Shown piece after piece: positions 43,685 to 55,300 of a stretch of 64,000 bases of DNA. The position numbers and the translations under genes are program-made. Positions within the stretch are counted from its first letter, which is position 1; every line of letters starts with the position of its first letter. A model generated the notes under the pieces. The model was not told the DNA's origin, searched no databases, and worked only from the letters and a program-made list of their open reading frames with translations. The DNA is from Zychaea mexicana (taxonomy: Eukaryota > Mucoromycota > Mucoromycetes > Mucorales > Lichtheimiaceae). Location: positions 124,001 through 188,000 of the forward strand of contig NW_026516722.1 of assembly GCF_025766255.1 (NCBI RefSeq). The letters run 5' to 3'.

Positions 43685-45032
43685 ATGGAAAACCAACTTA
43701 AGAGAATGCTCGAAGAAGATGCCAAACGACGCATTCGCCGTCGCTCATTGGCACGTCTCATTGAAACACTCGAAGAAGATTCCGAAGACGAAGAGCAACC
43801 AAAACGTAGAGGAGGTTCTGTCGCTGGTCGCAAAAATATCAACCGTAGTCGCGTCGAAGGTCATGATAGACTTTATGCTGACTACTTCTCGGATGATCCA
43901 GTGTATCCTGAGAGTCTGTTCAGACGTCGTTTCCGCATGTCCAGGAACGTATTTGACAAGATACTCAAGGGACTAATAGAAAAGCATTGGTACTTCCCTC
44001 AAAAGTACGATGCCGCTTTGAAACCTGGATTGACGCCCTTGCAAAAGGCAACTGCTGCAATCCGACAGCTCGCTTACGGGGTCTCGGCTGACACAGTGGA
44101 CGAGTATGTACGCTGCGGTGAAAGTACTGCTCTACAATGCCTGGAGTACTTTTGTGAGGGCGTGATCGAGAACCACGGTGAGGAATACCTTCGAAGTCCA
44201 ACGAAGAAAGACCTTGACCGTATCCTCAAGAACAGTAAAGGGCGCGGATTTCCCAGCATGATCGGGTCTCTCGACTGCATGCACTGGGAATGGAAGAACT
44301 GTCCCTCCGGTTGGAAGGGACAGTATCAAGGCAAGGAGAAGGTCGCTACGATCATTTTGGAAGCCGTGGCCGATTACGAAACATAGATATGGCATGCGCA
44401 TTTTGGCCTTCCTGGGTCCTTAAACGACATCAATGTCCTCCACCGATCCCCATTGTTCAGCAACACTGCCTCTGATCTTACGCCCGCGATCAAGTTCACT
44501 GTGAATGGTCATGAATATGATAAAGGGTATTATTTGGTTGATGGCATTTACCCACCATGGGCAATGTTCGTCAACACAATTTCATACCCGGTCGAGCAAA
44601 AGAAGAAGGTAAGAATGATACCATAAAACTCAATGAGCCCTTTACTCATCTTATATACAGCTTTTTGCTAGAATGCAAGAAGCTTGGCGTAAGGATGTTG
44701 AACGTGCGTTTGGAATCCTGCAAGCAAGATTTGCCGTGATCCGACATCCAGCAAAGCTTTGGGATCTCAACAAGCTGGCCATTATCATGAAGGCATGCAT
44801 TATCATGCATAATATGATAATTGAGAGTGACCGCGAAGACCGCGATGAAGATGAAGAACGCGAGGAAGTGAGATGTGAAGGGCCTGTACCATCTTTGGTA
44901 ATTGAGAGAAACCCTAACACGATGAGGGAATTTTTCCAACGCTACAGTGAGATCAGAGATGAAGCTGTTCACAATCAACTGAAAAAAGATCTCATTGAAC
45001 ATTTATGGGCTCATCATGGCAACAGTGCCTGA
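43685..45032 (+). pseudogene. PIF/Harbinger transposase, one nonsense codon
   Basis: Two exons (43685-44608, 44661-45032) with phases that agree. An N-terminal acidic/basic helix is followed by LFRRRFRMSRNVFDKI and LTPLQKATAAIRQLAYG, typical of the family. The DDE core is MIGSLDCMHWEWKNCP (first Asp), GYYLVDGIYPPW (second) and WRKDVERAFGILQARF (Glu). A TAG at 44384-44386 lies where the family normally has Trp in DYETWIW-like context; after it the same frame runs on (HAHFGLPGSLNDINVL). Apart from this stop the gene looks complete, so decay is recent. Confidence 0.92.
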
Positions 45033-45127
45033 AAAATATATTCTTTCCATGTAAATAACAGTATGAACAAACAGTACTTTGACTTTAAGCAAATGAGTTC
45101 TTTTGTATAAACATTTATTAATAAGTA

Positions 45128-46082
45128 GCTTACGCTTCTGCTTCCGCTTCTGCTTCTGCATCTGTTTCGTTTTCAGATCCATCTTATCCCTCTTGTGAGA
45201 CACAAGCATGGTCTTCAACTTCAACTTCGGCTTCGGCTTCAGCTTCAGCTCGAGCTTCAGCTTCTTCCAGTCTCTTGAGAGCCTGTCTCTTGCGTTTCAA
45301 GAAATAGGCACGAGAGAGCTCATCCATGCCTTCCAAACTCATGCTCATTAAGTGGTTGTCGGCAAGCTCTCGTTCCATATCGAACCTTTCTCTGTCGTTT
45401 CGACATTGCTCTCATTAAATAGCCAAGGCTTCGGTGTCGCTTTCTTGGCGTTTACGCTTGTAATAAGAAGCCTCTTGCTCTTGCTTCTTGACTTGCTTGC
45501 GACCAATTGGATGGGCTTGGCATCCTTCGGCAGGGACACTGTTACTAGTAGACTTCTCCACGTAACGGACCAAGAACTTTGGCTGGTTATGGAGGAGCTT
45601 GTAGCAATGGTCAAGCTTGAAGCGAGCCTTCTTCGTTGGCGATGTTTGCCTGAACAAGTCTTTTGTAAGGTCGAGCTACACGATGACAATCAATGTAAAT
45701 ATTTGTAATTGTGGTAGTGCTATTAGGATAAATGTTTATTTACCAATGACATATCATTCTGACCACTTTCTTGTCGTGCTGTGACCTGCGCTAAACAGCC
45801 ACACAACCGAGCTACTTCTCATTGGATGTTACCCCATCTGCTCAACATAGAGCCAGGGGTACTTCGGCGGGTTATATCGCCTCCTTTCGAAATGAACTCA
45901 TCATGTACGTCCTTCCAAAAACCCGACTCGTTGGGCTTGAGACCGCTACACTGATCCGTGCCTTATGCACTGTTCACAGTCTTATCAACCCAAGCCTTGC
46001 ACAGCAACGTATCCTCTTCAACAGTCCAGCCAAAGCCTCGAGTAGAGTTGGTGGTGGGATTGGTGGTGTTAATGTCAGACAT
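45128..46082 (-). pseudogene. Harbinger SANT/Myb-like accessory gene, decayed
   Basis: The second Harbinger protein helps carry transposase to the nucleus and to the element ends (family knowledge). The ATG at 46082 opens MSDINTTNP, then RGFGWTVEEDTLLCKAWVDK, a Myb/SANT helix. A frameshift near 45960 and a TGA in WGNIQ*EVARL follow, then KDVHDEFISKGG, LFRQTSPTKKARFKLDHCY, and at 45184-45378 MDELSRAYFLKRKRQALKR with an Ala/Glu repeat. The order matches the NAM-like C-terminal region of these proteins. Clearly broken in several places. Confidence 0.75.
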
Positions 46083-47918
46083 CTTATTCGAGATTTTGTT
46101 TGAAGAAGACTTTAATAATATGCACGCCCTGATTTCAATTTTGAAACGCACGTTTCAAATTTAGGGATCAGCATTGGAAAAATAGCAAATTTGGAATTGG
46201 CATTTGGAAATAGAATGACCGCTGGGAATAAAAAGATTCTATTCTAAATTTCAAATTTGGGATTTGGCACAACCGCTGGGGATGCTCTGAGGTTGATAAA
46301 ATTATATTGAATGAGTGGAACGTTTTAAATGATAATTGGAAAAAAAAATCAAATAATTATAAACATAGAACTGAATTAAAAAATATAAAAGAAATTAATA
46401 TTAAAAAAAAAGAAATTTTAAATAAGTTAGGATATATATCTATATTTTTCTTCTTAACTAAATTATATACCAATAAAGAGTACCCTTCCCCTTATTTTGA
46501 AATTGAAAAAGGATTATATTTAATCTATCATCTTATATCAGGAATTACTAGTAAAGATATAAAACAAAATATTCCCTATCTAAGTTATTATGCTTTTTAT
46601 AAAAGTTTTTGGATTGAAAATTATGATCATTTATTTAAATATATCAATTTATGCTTACAAAATATATTTAGTAATATTAAAATAAGAGTATATTCAGCTT
46701 TTTTAAAAAAACCCTATAAATTTTAAGAATATAACATTATTATTGGATGGTCACAATAGTACAATTGATTATAGTAAACCTGATATTTCAAGTCAAAAAA
46801 GATGGTCATATAAATTAAAAACAGCTGGATTAAGGACATAGGTATTATCAGATATAAATAATATGGTTATTACAGTTTCAGATAGTGAATTATGTGGTGT
46901 GAGTAGTGATGGAGGTATGTTTCTAAATATGAGAATTTATAATAAAATTAATAAAAGGGATGTTATTGCTATTGATGGCGGTTATACATTATTTATAAAT
47001 CAATTTGAAAAATTATGTAAAAATAAAAATATAGAATTAAATGATTATAATTTCTTTTATCCAATTAGGAAAGAGCCTAATGAAAATTTAAATAAACAAG
47101 AAAAGCATTATAATGATGTACTTGGCTCTTTTAGGTCAAGTATAGAAAATCAATTTTGTGAATTAGGAAATACATTTAAAAGATTTTTAAATAATAATTC
47201 TACTTCAAAAACAGATGATTATAAGTATGTTAATATAAATGAAAGTAGCATTTCTTTTAAAAAATATAAAAATATTTACAGAAACATTTAATATTATAAC
47301 ACAAGATCATCATAAGTTATGGATAGAAAACAGTTTTGAGTTTCCTACAGATAATAAATTAATTGATATAGTATTAAATAATGAAATAAAACAATTAGAT
47401 AAAATAAAATATATGTCAGAAATACAAAAAAAAATTGATGATTTAGATATAAATAATAATGAAATGATAATAGATAATGAAAATTTAGAAAATACTGAAA
47501 ATATAATTGATAGTAATAATTATAATAATGAAATAGAAGAAATTGATTTTCCCGAATATAAAAATATAAATAAGAAAAAGAGAAAAAAAGGAAAAAATGC
47601 TAGAAAAATAAATATAAATTTAATTAGAGATATAAATAAAAATAACAACTTTTATGGAATAAAAAACATATTAGAACATAAATTAAATGATAATGATTAC
47701 ATATTTTTAGTAAAGTGGAAGGATTATGATGAATCTCAAAATTCCTGGGTTAATGAAAAAGACTTTAACGAAAAAGATTTAATTATAAAATATTTTATAA
47801 AAAATAATATCAGATTTTAAATATTAAAGTAAATGTTTTATTAATTATATTTAATTAATAAATAATTTCAAAATTAATACTAGTAATATAAATCTATATT
47901 TAATGATTAGTTCCCATA

Positions 47919-48378
47919 GCTGATTACTTTGCTTGCTATACTAGCGTTCAGCTCTTTTGTCAACATTCTAGAAAAAGTCTAGTCTATTGTGCTGTCATAC
48001 CTTTTTAAGACATAGTAGACAAATATTTAAATTTAAAATAATTTTAAAAATATTATTGGAATAAATATAATTTAAAGAATATATTAATTTCAAATGTTTA
48101 ATTATCTTTAAAATTTATAAAAAAGTAAAAGAAAATACATGGCTTAAATAATTTGATATTTTTAATATAGAAACATTTCTCAGTATTATTGTGATTGGCA
48201 TAGTAACTTGTAAGCACAAAGGATAAAAAAGGTACACAGACAATGCACGCTATTGCTCTGTGAATCTGATTGGTTCATGCTTCGAGCTGAGAAACATGCT
48301 GTGCCACTGGGACATACCTGCTAAAAAGCAACTTGACATCCAAAAAGTTTAACATACCATTAAGATATATTGTAATCA
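47919..48378. other. AT-rich unassigned stretch
   Basis: Between copy B and tRNA-Gly. I see no gene. Short A/T runs near 48030-48180 lack further structure. Confidence 0.4.
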
Positions 48379-48449
48379 TGCGTCGACCGAGAATCGAACT
48401 CGGGTCATCCGCGTGGCAGGCGGATATTATACCACTAAACCATCGACGC
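48379..48449 (-). tRNA. tRNA-Gly (anticodon GCC)
   Basis: A 71-base gene on the minus strand. The acceptor GCGTCGA pairs with TCGACGC, discriminator A. Anticodon arm ATCCGC-CTGCCAC-GCGGAT gives GCC. The T arm is CCGAG-TTCGATT-CTCGG. No intron, no encoded CCA. Its 5' end lies about six bases from the start of an LTR-like repeat. Confidence 0.95.
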
Positions 48450-48454
48450 TTAGT

Positions 48455-49190
48455 TGTTTTGACACGAAGTGGGTGGGGTAGTCGGGCCTCATTCATTTCC
48501 GACGAAGAACGAATTCTGGCTTCGGCCAATCATGGGCGATTTCGTTGGCGGATCTTTCTGCCGGCGATGGTCATCCGATCCACAGGTTCCCCCAACTCCC
48601 CACAATTCTTCTCGCACCCCCCATCCGGGGATTATCATACTTCTTTTTCCCTTTCTGTCAGTTCCCTTTATTTTTCTTATTTCCCTTAGTGTCATTTCCT
48701 CTCGCATCATTTTACGTTCCTTCAACTCTAAATCGTGCTGGCCATAGGCGCCGAATATTATTTCTTCTTTATGCTTCTTTTAACGGATCCCGTCCCTTAT
48801 ATTTCTATCCGTCCTCATTTTCCATATTATACTCTCTCACATACTCATGCTACCTGCCCTGCGCAGTTTATATTATTCTCCGTTGTCCTTTTTCCCTCGT
48901 TACCCTCACCTTGTTACCATGACCCTGTAATTCATGGCCCCTCTTATTTTCCGTCGTATTCCCTCTCTTATGTTTCTATCCGTCGTATAGACATTGCTAT
49001 ATCTATTTCCCTATTTTTCCGTCTTCTACTCCGTCCAAACTATCCGATAGAGATCGTTGTCCTCTGTGCCTGGCGTCGCTCTCGGCCGAGCGCGCCCAGT
49101 TGACAAGGTGTATAAAAGGGGATTAACCCCCATGATAAAATAAAGATCAAGCGTTTTCAGACATATATTCGTGGATTGACAATTGACACC
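48455..49190 (+). repeat. LTR-like repeat, copy 1, at the 5' flank of tRNA-Gly
   Basis: Starts TTTTGACACGAAGTGGG and is repeated in the same direction at 49389. It has a TATA box (GTATAAAAGG near 49108), an AATAAA (near 49140) and ends around ATTGACAATTGACA, so it reads like an LTR promoter-polyA unit. No coding region follows. No target duplication could be shown. Confidence 0.6.
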
Positions 49191-49388
49191 GGAAGTGGAA
49201 CTTACTGTTATTGTAATCGTGTATCTGTGTATTTGTATTTCGCGTTCATCATACCCCTGATTCCTTTTTATTTTCTGAATTCTGTCTATTTGTATTTTAC
49301 CGCATATCAACCCTATTCTTCTGAACCCTTTCTACCTTTTCCCCTTTTTAGATACTACCTTTTGTCCTTTTCTAAATACCACACGTGT

Positions 49389-49975
49389 CAGTTTTGACAC
49401 TAAGTGTGGGAAGTGTTGGGGCCTGATTCATTTCCAATGAACGAATTCTGGCTTCGGCCAATTATGGGTGATTTCGGTGGCAGATCTTTCTGCCAGCAAT
49501 GGTCATCCGATCCACAGGTTCCCCCCCAACTCCCCACAATTCTTCTTGCACCCCCCCATCTGGGGATTATCATACTTCTTTTTCCCTTTCTGTCAGTTCC
49601 CTTTATTTTTCTTATTTCCCTTAGCTCTTTTTCTGTAAATAATTCTGTTATTTCCTCTCACATCATTTTACGTTCCTTCAACTCTAAATCATGCTGGCCA
49701 TAGGCGCCGGATATTATTTCTTCTTTATGCTTCTTTTAATGGGTCCCGTCCCTTATATTTCTATTACTCTCTCACGTACTCATGCTACCTGCCCTATGCA
49801 GTTTATTCTCCATTGTCCTTTTCCCTCATTACCCGCACCTTGTTACCATGACCCTATAATTTCATGGCCCCTCTTATTCTCCATCGTACTCCCTCTCTTA
49901 TGTTTCCATCCGTCATATAGACATTGCTATATCTATTTCCCTATTTTTCTGTCTTCCACTCTGTCCAAACTACAG
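49389..49975 (+). repeat. LTR-like repeat, copy 2 (truncated)
   Basis: About 90% identical to the first 590 bases of copy 1 (shared TCTGGCTTCGGCCAAT, GGTCATCCGATCCACAGG, GCTGGCCATAGGCGCCG). It breaks off at CCAAACTA, where an unrelated AT-rich repeat starts. Confidence 0.75.
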
Positions 49976-50290
49976 AGGGTAACCTTTAGTGTTATGATTT
50001 TAGTGAAATTATAAATATGTAAAAAACTATAGGTAATATAACTTTAAAAGTGTTTATAATAAGTGATGAAATTAATTTTTTTAATTAAAAAAATAACTTC
50101 TCAAACACTATAAGTTTCTCAACCATTAGGGGGGGTAAGCCTTAGTATTATGATTTTAGCAAAATGATGATTAGCTAAAAAATTATAAGTAATATAATTT
50201 TTAAGTAATTATAATAAATCATAAAATTAATTTTTTGTTAAAAAAATAATTTCTCAACCCTTATAAAATTCTTAACCCTCAGGTTTATTC
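49976..50290 (+). repeat. Imperfect tandem duplication of about 150 bp
   Basis: The segment at about 49978-50130 (GGTAACCTTTAGTGTTATGA to CTCAACCATTAGG) returns at about 50138-50285 with about 80% identity. AT-rich, no frame. Confidence 0.7.
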
Positions 50291-51540
50291 TCAATCATTA
50301 AGTTTAAATCACTGTAAGTGGCGCAACAGTAGTGAGCAAATCCCTTCTTTAGCCGAGGAACACCTGGACGAAGGCTAGCTTGACTGTGAAATCCTTAACT
50401 AAAATTAATGTACTATTTACAGTAAAATTAATTGTTATAGATTGAGCCTCTAGGATTAATCTCAACTCTTATGTTTGAGGAAAAACAGGCTAGGAGGAAC
50501 AACGACACCCAGTTCATTTAAAAATCAATGAAGTTGAATTTTTATTTGAACACTTGACAGTATTAAGAATAATAGATAAATTAGTGGCTTGACACTAATC
50601 AACAGCTTCGACGCACACTTGTAAATGGCTCCTACTCTCTTCACGATGAATAAAAGCAAAGAAAACAAAACAGCACAATCCATGGATTTATTGAAAAACG
50701 AAATGAAGGTAACTGTTTTCTTAAAAAAAGCATGTGCTTAAGATTGATAAGGAGTAGACCGCCGTTACTGCTTAATAAAATGCTGGGTAGGTGAACAAGG
50801 GAAGGAAAAGGTTACTGGTTGTGCTTGGGGTATAGCTTTAGTGGACATACGCTTATTCAGAATTACTTTTTTTTTCTTCTTCTCTGTATATACTTGATGC
50901 ACCATCTTACACCATTCCAACGTCAGACTTGCGTGTGTAATATAACATCGTCCTCTACCTGCATAAACGATTCGTACCCACAATAAGAACGACGCAACAA
51001 TCTTCTTCTCCATTACTCATACACAATTATATACAGCATGACGCTGATCCGCCATTGACTTGCAAAATATACAGCCTGGCGCATTTACCTCTCACTACCA
51101 TATACGCCCATATTACATGATGACGACTATGACGACGGTCTTTTGTTTTAATACTTGTAAGCTCAAGCACATCATCATCGTAATGACGGTCATCTCTTTC
51201 TTTGCTGTTTGTATACACATCAACGCGATGATAATTATATTCCTATGATGCATACACACCACCACAACTATAACCCTCCTCTGCAATTCGCTGTACTCAC
51301 ACACACACAATGGCAACAACGATTACCTTTTTCTTTTTGCATATGCCAACACGAACATTGCCGGTCTTGATGGATAAGGTAGTTATATATACTGATGGGT
51401 GGTTGTGGTAAACCATACTACTTGAGATTGATCTGGACAACTCACCCCACTCCGCCGTCTTCGTAACCATTAGAACGCAATAGAGAGAACACCACACACA
51501 CGGATGAATCAAATATTACATAATTAGCACCATATCGATA
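50291..51540. other. Unassigned stretch
   Basis: No gene, RNA or repeat that I can support. Small frames around 50765-51013 and 51060-51320 lie over low-complexity CAT/ACG-rich sequence and show no motif. Confidence 0.4.
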
Positions 51541-52544
51541 GTCTCTCAAACATGGATCACAATCGAGAATAACTCAGGACCAACCATTGTATACACATTG
51601 CCCTATTCTCGAGTTAGTCAGCACTTCCTTTGAATCTAGCTTATCTGAGTTGAGCGAAGTGTACCTGTCAAAGAGCGGATACCAAGTCCAGCACTGACAA
51701 AGGTGAGACTTCGCCAAACAAGGAGCACACTGATCACGGCAAAGATGACTCTTTACAATCGGAAGACAACGTCCATTATCATGGCCGACAAACTCAACCT
51801 TCCCATCCTTCTTCATCTTTGAAACATCCGAAATCTGGCATGTCCGCGATCCATTCATCAGTTCATCCAAACGGAAGTCTAGACACCATCTTCAACAGTA
51901 TATAAAGGGTTGTGAATTCATTCAATAAAAATCATCTCATATTTGACTCTCACTGTATTTTCATATTGTCTCTTATTCAATCTTTTACTCTATCCACAAC
52001 CCACGTTTATCACATTTTTTACAGTGAATTGTCCCTTTTACTTTTATCTGAACTTACCAATAACTTACCATGTCTGAAATCCAATCCAACCACTCTGACC
52101 CTATCACTGACGGGCAAGGTCCAGGCAACGAACAAGCAAACCAACCGACCCAAGGCATGCAAGACCACCAAGGAGGTGAGTCGCATGAAGATATTGTCAT
52201 GGCGACCCTCTTCTCGCCAATCAGGAACAATCATCTAGCAATAGCAGCCCGGAACAAGTCCGCGAAACTGCCGAGGTGTCCAATAGCAATAGTAGATCGA
52301 GTGTGCAAGCCACGCAACAGCAGGAATATCTCCACCAACCCTCATCCGAGGAGGTGGATCACTTACTGCGCCAACGAGTAGACGCCGCATATGCCAAATT
52401 GGTGTATGCATTGACAAATGAGCCAACGAATAAGGAACTGGGCGACCATGCACAGGCGGAGCTGGACCGAGCGGTGACAGCACAACAGTCCTTCGAGAAG
52501 GCTACAAGAACAAGGATGGCAATGCATCAAGTTGCAACCCAACA
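51541..52544 (+). pseudogene. LTR-retrotransposon leader and gag fragment, cut by the hAT element
   Basis: A TATATAAAGG near 51900 is followed by an AT-rich leader and the ATG at 52070 (MSEIQSNHSDPITDGQ). After a frame change the second frame (52276 on) reads HQPSSEEVDHLLRQRVDAAY and ELDRAVTAQQSFEKA, a helical gag-like N-terminus. The frame ends in the hAT-like terminus at 52545. The assignment to gag is by style and context only. Confidence 0.45.
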
Positions 52545-55300
52545 TAGGGGTCTTCATTCATGGATTCGAAATGGATTGCAGCGAACTCGGATCCGTTTCG
52601 TTTTTAAACGGTTCGATTTTTTGAAATCCGGATCTGATCTGGATTATAAAACTGCAGTTCCAATCCGTTTCGTGAGAATCCAGATTGAATCCGGATCAAT
52701 TTCAGATCAGTATGTCAGCACAAGGCTCATTAAACGATGTATATATAAATGGGAAATGATGACATAAAAAAAGCACGTTTTTTTATGACCAGGATTGAGT
52801 TATCGTGAAGTTTATCGTAGTCGTTATAGAGCGTGTCGTAATAGTGAGAAAGCAATAAAGACAGGCAGCAAGATTTGAAAAAGCATTCCAAAGTATAAAA
52901 TGTATTTGGAAAAAATTATTTATTTTCTATATGTAACAACCAGAGCGTCGGAACGAATAGTTTATAAGATTTAAAAAAAAGGTGGAAAGAGGATGACGGA
53001 TAGAAGAGATGTATGTAAAAGGGAAAAGGGGAAAAGAGCAAAAAGCAGTCTTCAGAAAACCAAAAGGGACAAATTTTGTTGCAGCCTACTTCTCACCAAA
53101 AAATTTGCTCCACGAGTCAATCAACACACTTGCCTTTAGCTTCTTCGAAGCAAGTCTGTTCCGCGAGCTAGGAACATACTGCTTTGCACGAGAAAACGTG
53201 CGCTCTGAGCCTGTCGACGAGGCTGGAATTGGTAAGTATCTTCGTGCCATCCTTTTCAACTCGGGCCAGTCGTTCATTTCCGATCGCCAATATTCCAACA
53301 CTACGCCGTTGTCAGCCCCACCCTTTGGATCAGTCACTGTATCCGCCTGGATGTACTTCTCAAGCTGGGCTTTGTTGATGGCCACCTTCTTGATCAGTGC
53401 ATTAGGGGTTGTAGGAGTCATGACTTGGCTTCTGCTTGGCTTATAGGACTCCCAGTTCTCGCTTTCCCACCATTCGTACTTTAGGCGCGGGTCCATGGCC
53501 GTTGCAACAGCGTACGCATGTCCTTCTGCTTTGCAGTAATATCCTTGCAACTTATTCTACCCGCATTTTGCAGCTGCTGCAAGTTCCAGCCATGTCTACA
53601 ATTGCAAAGGAAAGTTTTAGAGCTTCACTACTTTTATACGGGAGTGTTTTTACATTTATGCTGATTAAACGTTTACTTACTTCTTTCCATTGTTCTTGGT
53701 AATGCTCAAGTTTGTCTAGCAATTGATTGTAGCTGAGGATTACGAGGTTTATAGTGGCATATGAGGAACCTTATAGCAACGGCGTCAACTTGGCGAACTC
53801 ATAGAGCAACTCACAGATACATTCCAGGCAAACCCATTCAGTGTCTTTCAGCTGGTAGTTCTGTAGACTTGCTATATTGTGGCATGCTCGATTGTAGTTA
53901 CACTTCACTTTCAAGGCCCTTTGCAGCATATTAAAGGTGGAGTTCCAGCAGGTACGCACGTCCAAGATCAGCTCAAGCTCCTCTGAAGACCCGGCAACAT
54001 CTTCACCTCCATCTTCTCCACTGGCGCCTTGCTTTGGCTGGTGTTAGGACTTGAATGTCTCGAGATATTGATTGTTTTTGTGTGGTGTCGCGCAGATACT
54101 GACAATGCCTTTATGAAGCTTACGCAGTGTTTTGCCTAGGTAAGAGAGAAACGACGATGATAATTAACATGGTGTGTGTACTGCTAGCTTGTGTGTTTTT
54201 TCGTACCTGTACTGAACACTGCTATATCGTCGCTACCAGTTAAAGCTTCTTGCTCATCATTATACGCCTCGCCATGCAACCCGTCGTGGAGAATCGCCTG
54301 CACTGCCAAATTTGAAACACGGGTTATGCAGGGTATATGGTTCTGCGTGGCGTCAAAAATATCCGCGCTGACCTGGAACTCCAAGTTTTGCGTCATTGTG
54401 TTCATATTGGAAGCATTATCTGCTGTCAAGAAGAATGGTTTTGTTGCAAGGCTCCAGTCACCCAGCACCTTGAGGAATGCGTCTGCCATGTTGGCTCCTG
54501 TATGTGGACCGGTGAGAAGCTCCAGACCAAGGACGATTGATTGCTGGTTCCAATCATTGTCGATCCAGTGGGCCGTGATACCAAGAAAAGAAGCCCTCCA
54601 CTCACTTGTCCAGGCATCGACGGTGTATGATAGGAACGGCACATCTTTCAGTACCTCGAATATGCAAGTGCGGTAGATATGGTATGTGTCAAACAAATCG
54701 CGGGCGGCAGTGCTGTCACTTGGCAATTTGACATGCGTAGTTGTCGGCGCTGATTGTGCATGATTCAGCAGCGACTGGAGCCACGGATTCTCGACGATCG
54801 CAAATAGCAAAGCAGCAGACACGAGAAAAAGACAAAGTGCGTGATGAAATGCTTCAAAGCTGAACCTGGAAACGCTAAAACCAGGAGCAAGAAAGGCGTC
54901 GAGCGTTTGTCCCTGTGGTGGTGCATCAACGGAAGTATTCTTGGTAATATTGTGGTTCTTGAGCAAATGGCTGGATAGACCCGTCGTAGTACCTTTGGGA
55001 TCTTGGTATTTTCTATTGCAGAAACCGTTGCCGACTGGAACATTGCAATAATAAAAGATGCCGCCACTCTGGTTTTCGTGGGCCTCTCTGAGCCATTTGT
55101 ACACCCAGCTTTTGCGCACTTTGACAGTTTTTCTCTTGGTTTGCCGCTTATTGGTACCTGAAGTGACGCTTTCGATATCGCTGGTGCTCTTCATTTCAAC
55201 GATGTCAGCATCGGCTGACATGGTAGACGATTGGCGGTCAACTGACATAAGCTTTGGGCCCGAGCAAGAGTTGATGATTCCTAACCAACGGTAGCGACTT
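52545..55300 (-). mobile_element. hAT transposon (left end and transposase region)
   Basis: A hAT-like end, TAGGGGTCTTCATTCATGGA, at 52545 is followed by about 200 bases rich in GGATCCG/GATCCGG words. The transposase gene follows on the minus strand. The right end is not certain; similar words recur at 63641-63831, beyond the chromovirus, but the 8 bases outside the two ends do not match, so they may be different copies. Confidence 0.65.
53086..55248 (-). pseudogene. hAT transposase (BED finger, DDE core, hATC), broken
   Basis: The ATG at 55248 opens MSVDRQSSTMSADADI. A BED-type finger follows (WLREAHENQ, FYYCNVPVGNGFCNRKY, LSSHLLKNHNI). The core has LSYTVDAWTSEWRASFLGIT (first Asp), LTGPHTGANMADAF, LTADNASNMNTM (second Asp) and NHIPCITRVSNLAVQA (Cys-His region). 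An exon near 53800-54130 has LGKTLRKLHKGI, a stop after TFKS, DVRTCWNSTFNMLQRALKV and a second stop after KLTPLL. The last exon (53086-53550) has AVATAMDPRLKYEWW and the hATC dimer region (LPIPASSTGSERTFSRAKQY, RNRLASKKLKASVLIDSW). At least two nonsense codons make it inactive. Confidence 0.9.

Larger units (their letters stand above)
43505..46287 (+). mobile_element. PIF/Harbinger element with two decayed genes
   Basis: A 2783-bp element in copy B, flanked by TGA on both sides (43502-43504 and 46288-46290). Perfect inverted ends of about 30 bp begin GAGCATCCCCAGCGGTTGTG. A 3-bp duplication and GAGCATC ends fit PIF/Harbinger. The transposase gene (plus) and a SANT/Myb-like gene (minus) converge, as in other two-gene Harbingers. 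Confidence 0.93.
39596..47820 (+). pseudogene. Chromodomain DDE transposase, copy B (interrupted)
   Basis: The ATG at 39596 opens the same MLFEEYN start as copy A. The frame is cut by the Merlin insertion, resumes at 43440, is cut again at 43504 by the Harbinger element and resumes at 46291. It keeps CAA and TGG at two codons that are stops in copy A. In the last piece a frameshift near 46725, TAG at 46839-46841 (CAG in copy A) and a frameshift near 47250 break it. Second Asp in VIAIDGGYTLF, chromodomain YGIKNILEH to LVKWKDYDESQNSW. Confidence 0.9.
39333..47915 (+). mobile_element. AT-rich DDE transposon with chromodomain, copy B, split by two later insertions
   Basis: Ends GGGAATCAATTTATAATTAC and, read inwards, GGGAACTAATCATTAAATAT, with ATA on both sides (39330-39332 and 47916-47918). 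The element's own sequence is in three pieces: 39333-39616, 43440-43504 and 46288-47915. Removing the Merlin and Harbinger inserts plus one copy of each duplication leaves 1965 bp, next to 1962 bp for copy A. Confidence 0.95.

Noticed and set aside
45352..45708. 118-codon plus-strand frame
   Set aside because: Opposite strand of the Harbinger SANT/Myb-like gene.
48333..48689. 118-codon plus-strand frame
   Set aside because: It crosses the tRNA-Gly gene and the LTR-like repeat; no motif.
49404..50014. Frames with Pro/Phe-rich peptides (99 and 107 codons)
   Set aside because: They also occur, shifted, in the first LTR-like copy; pyrimidine-rich LTR sequence explains them.
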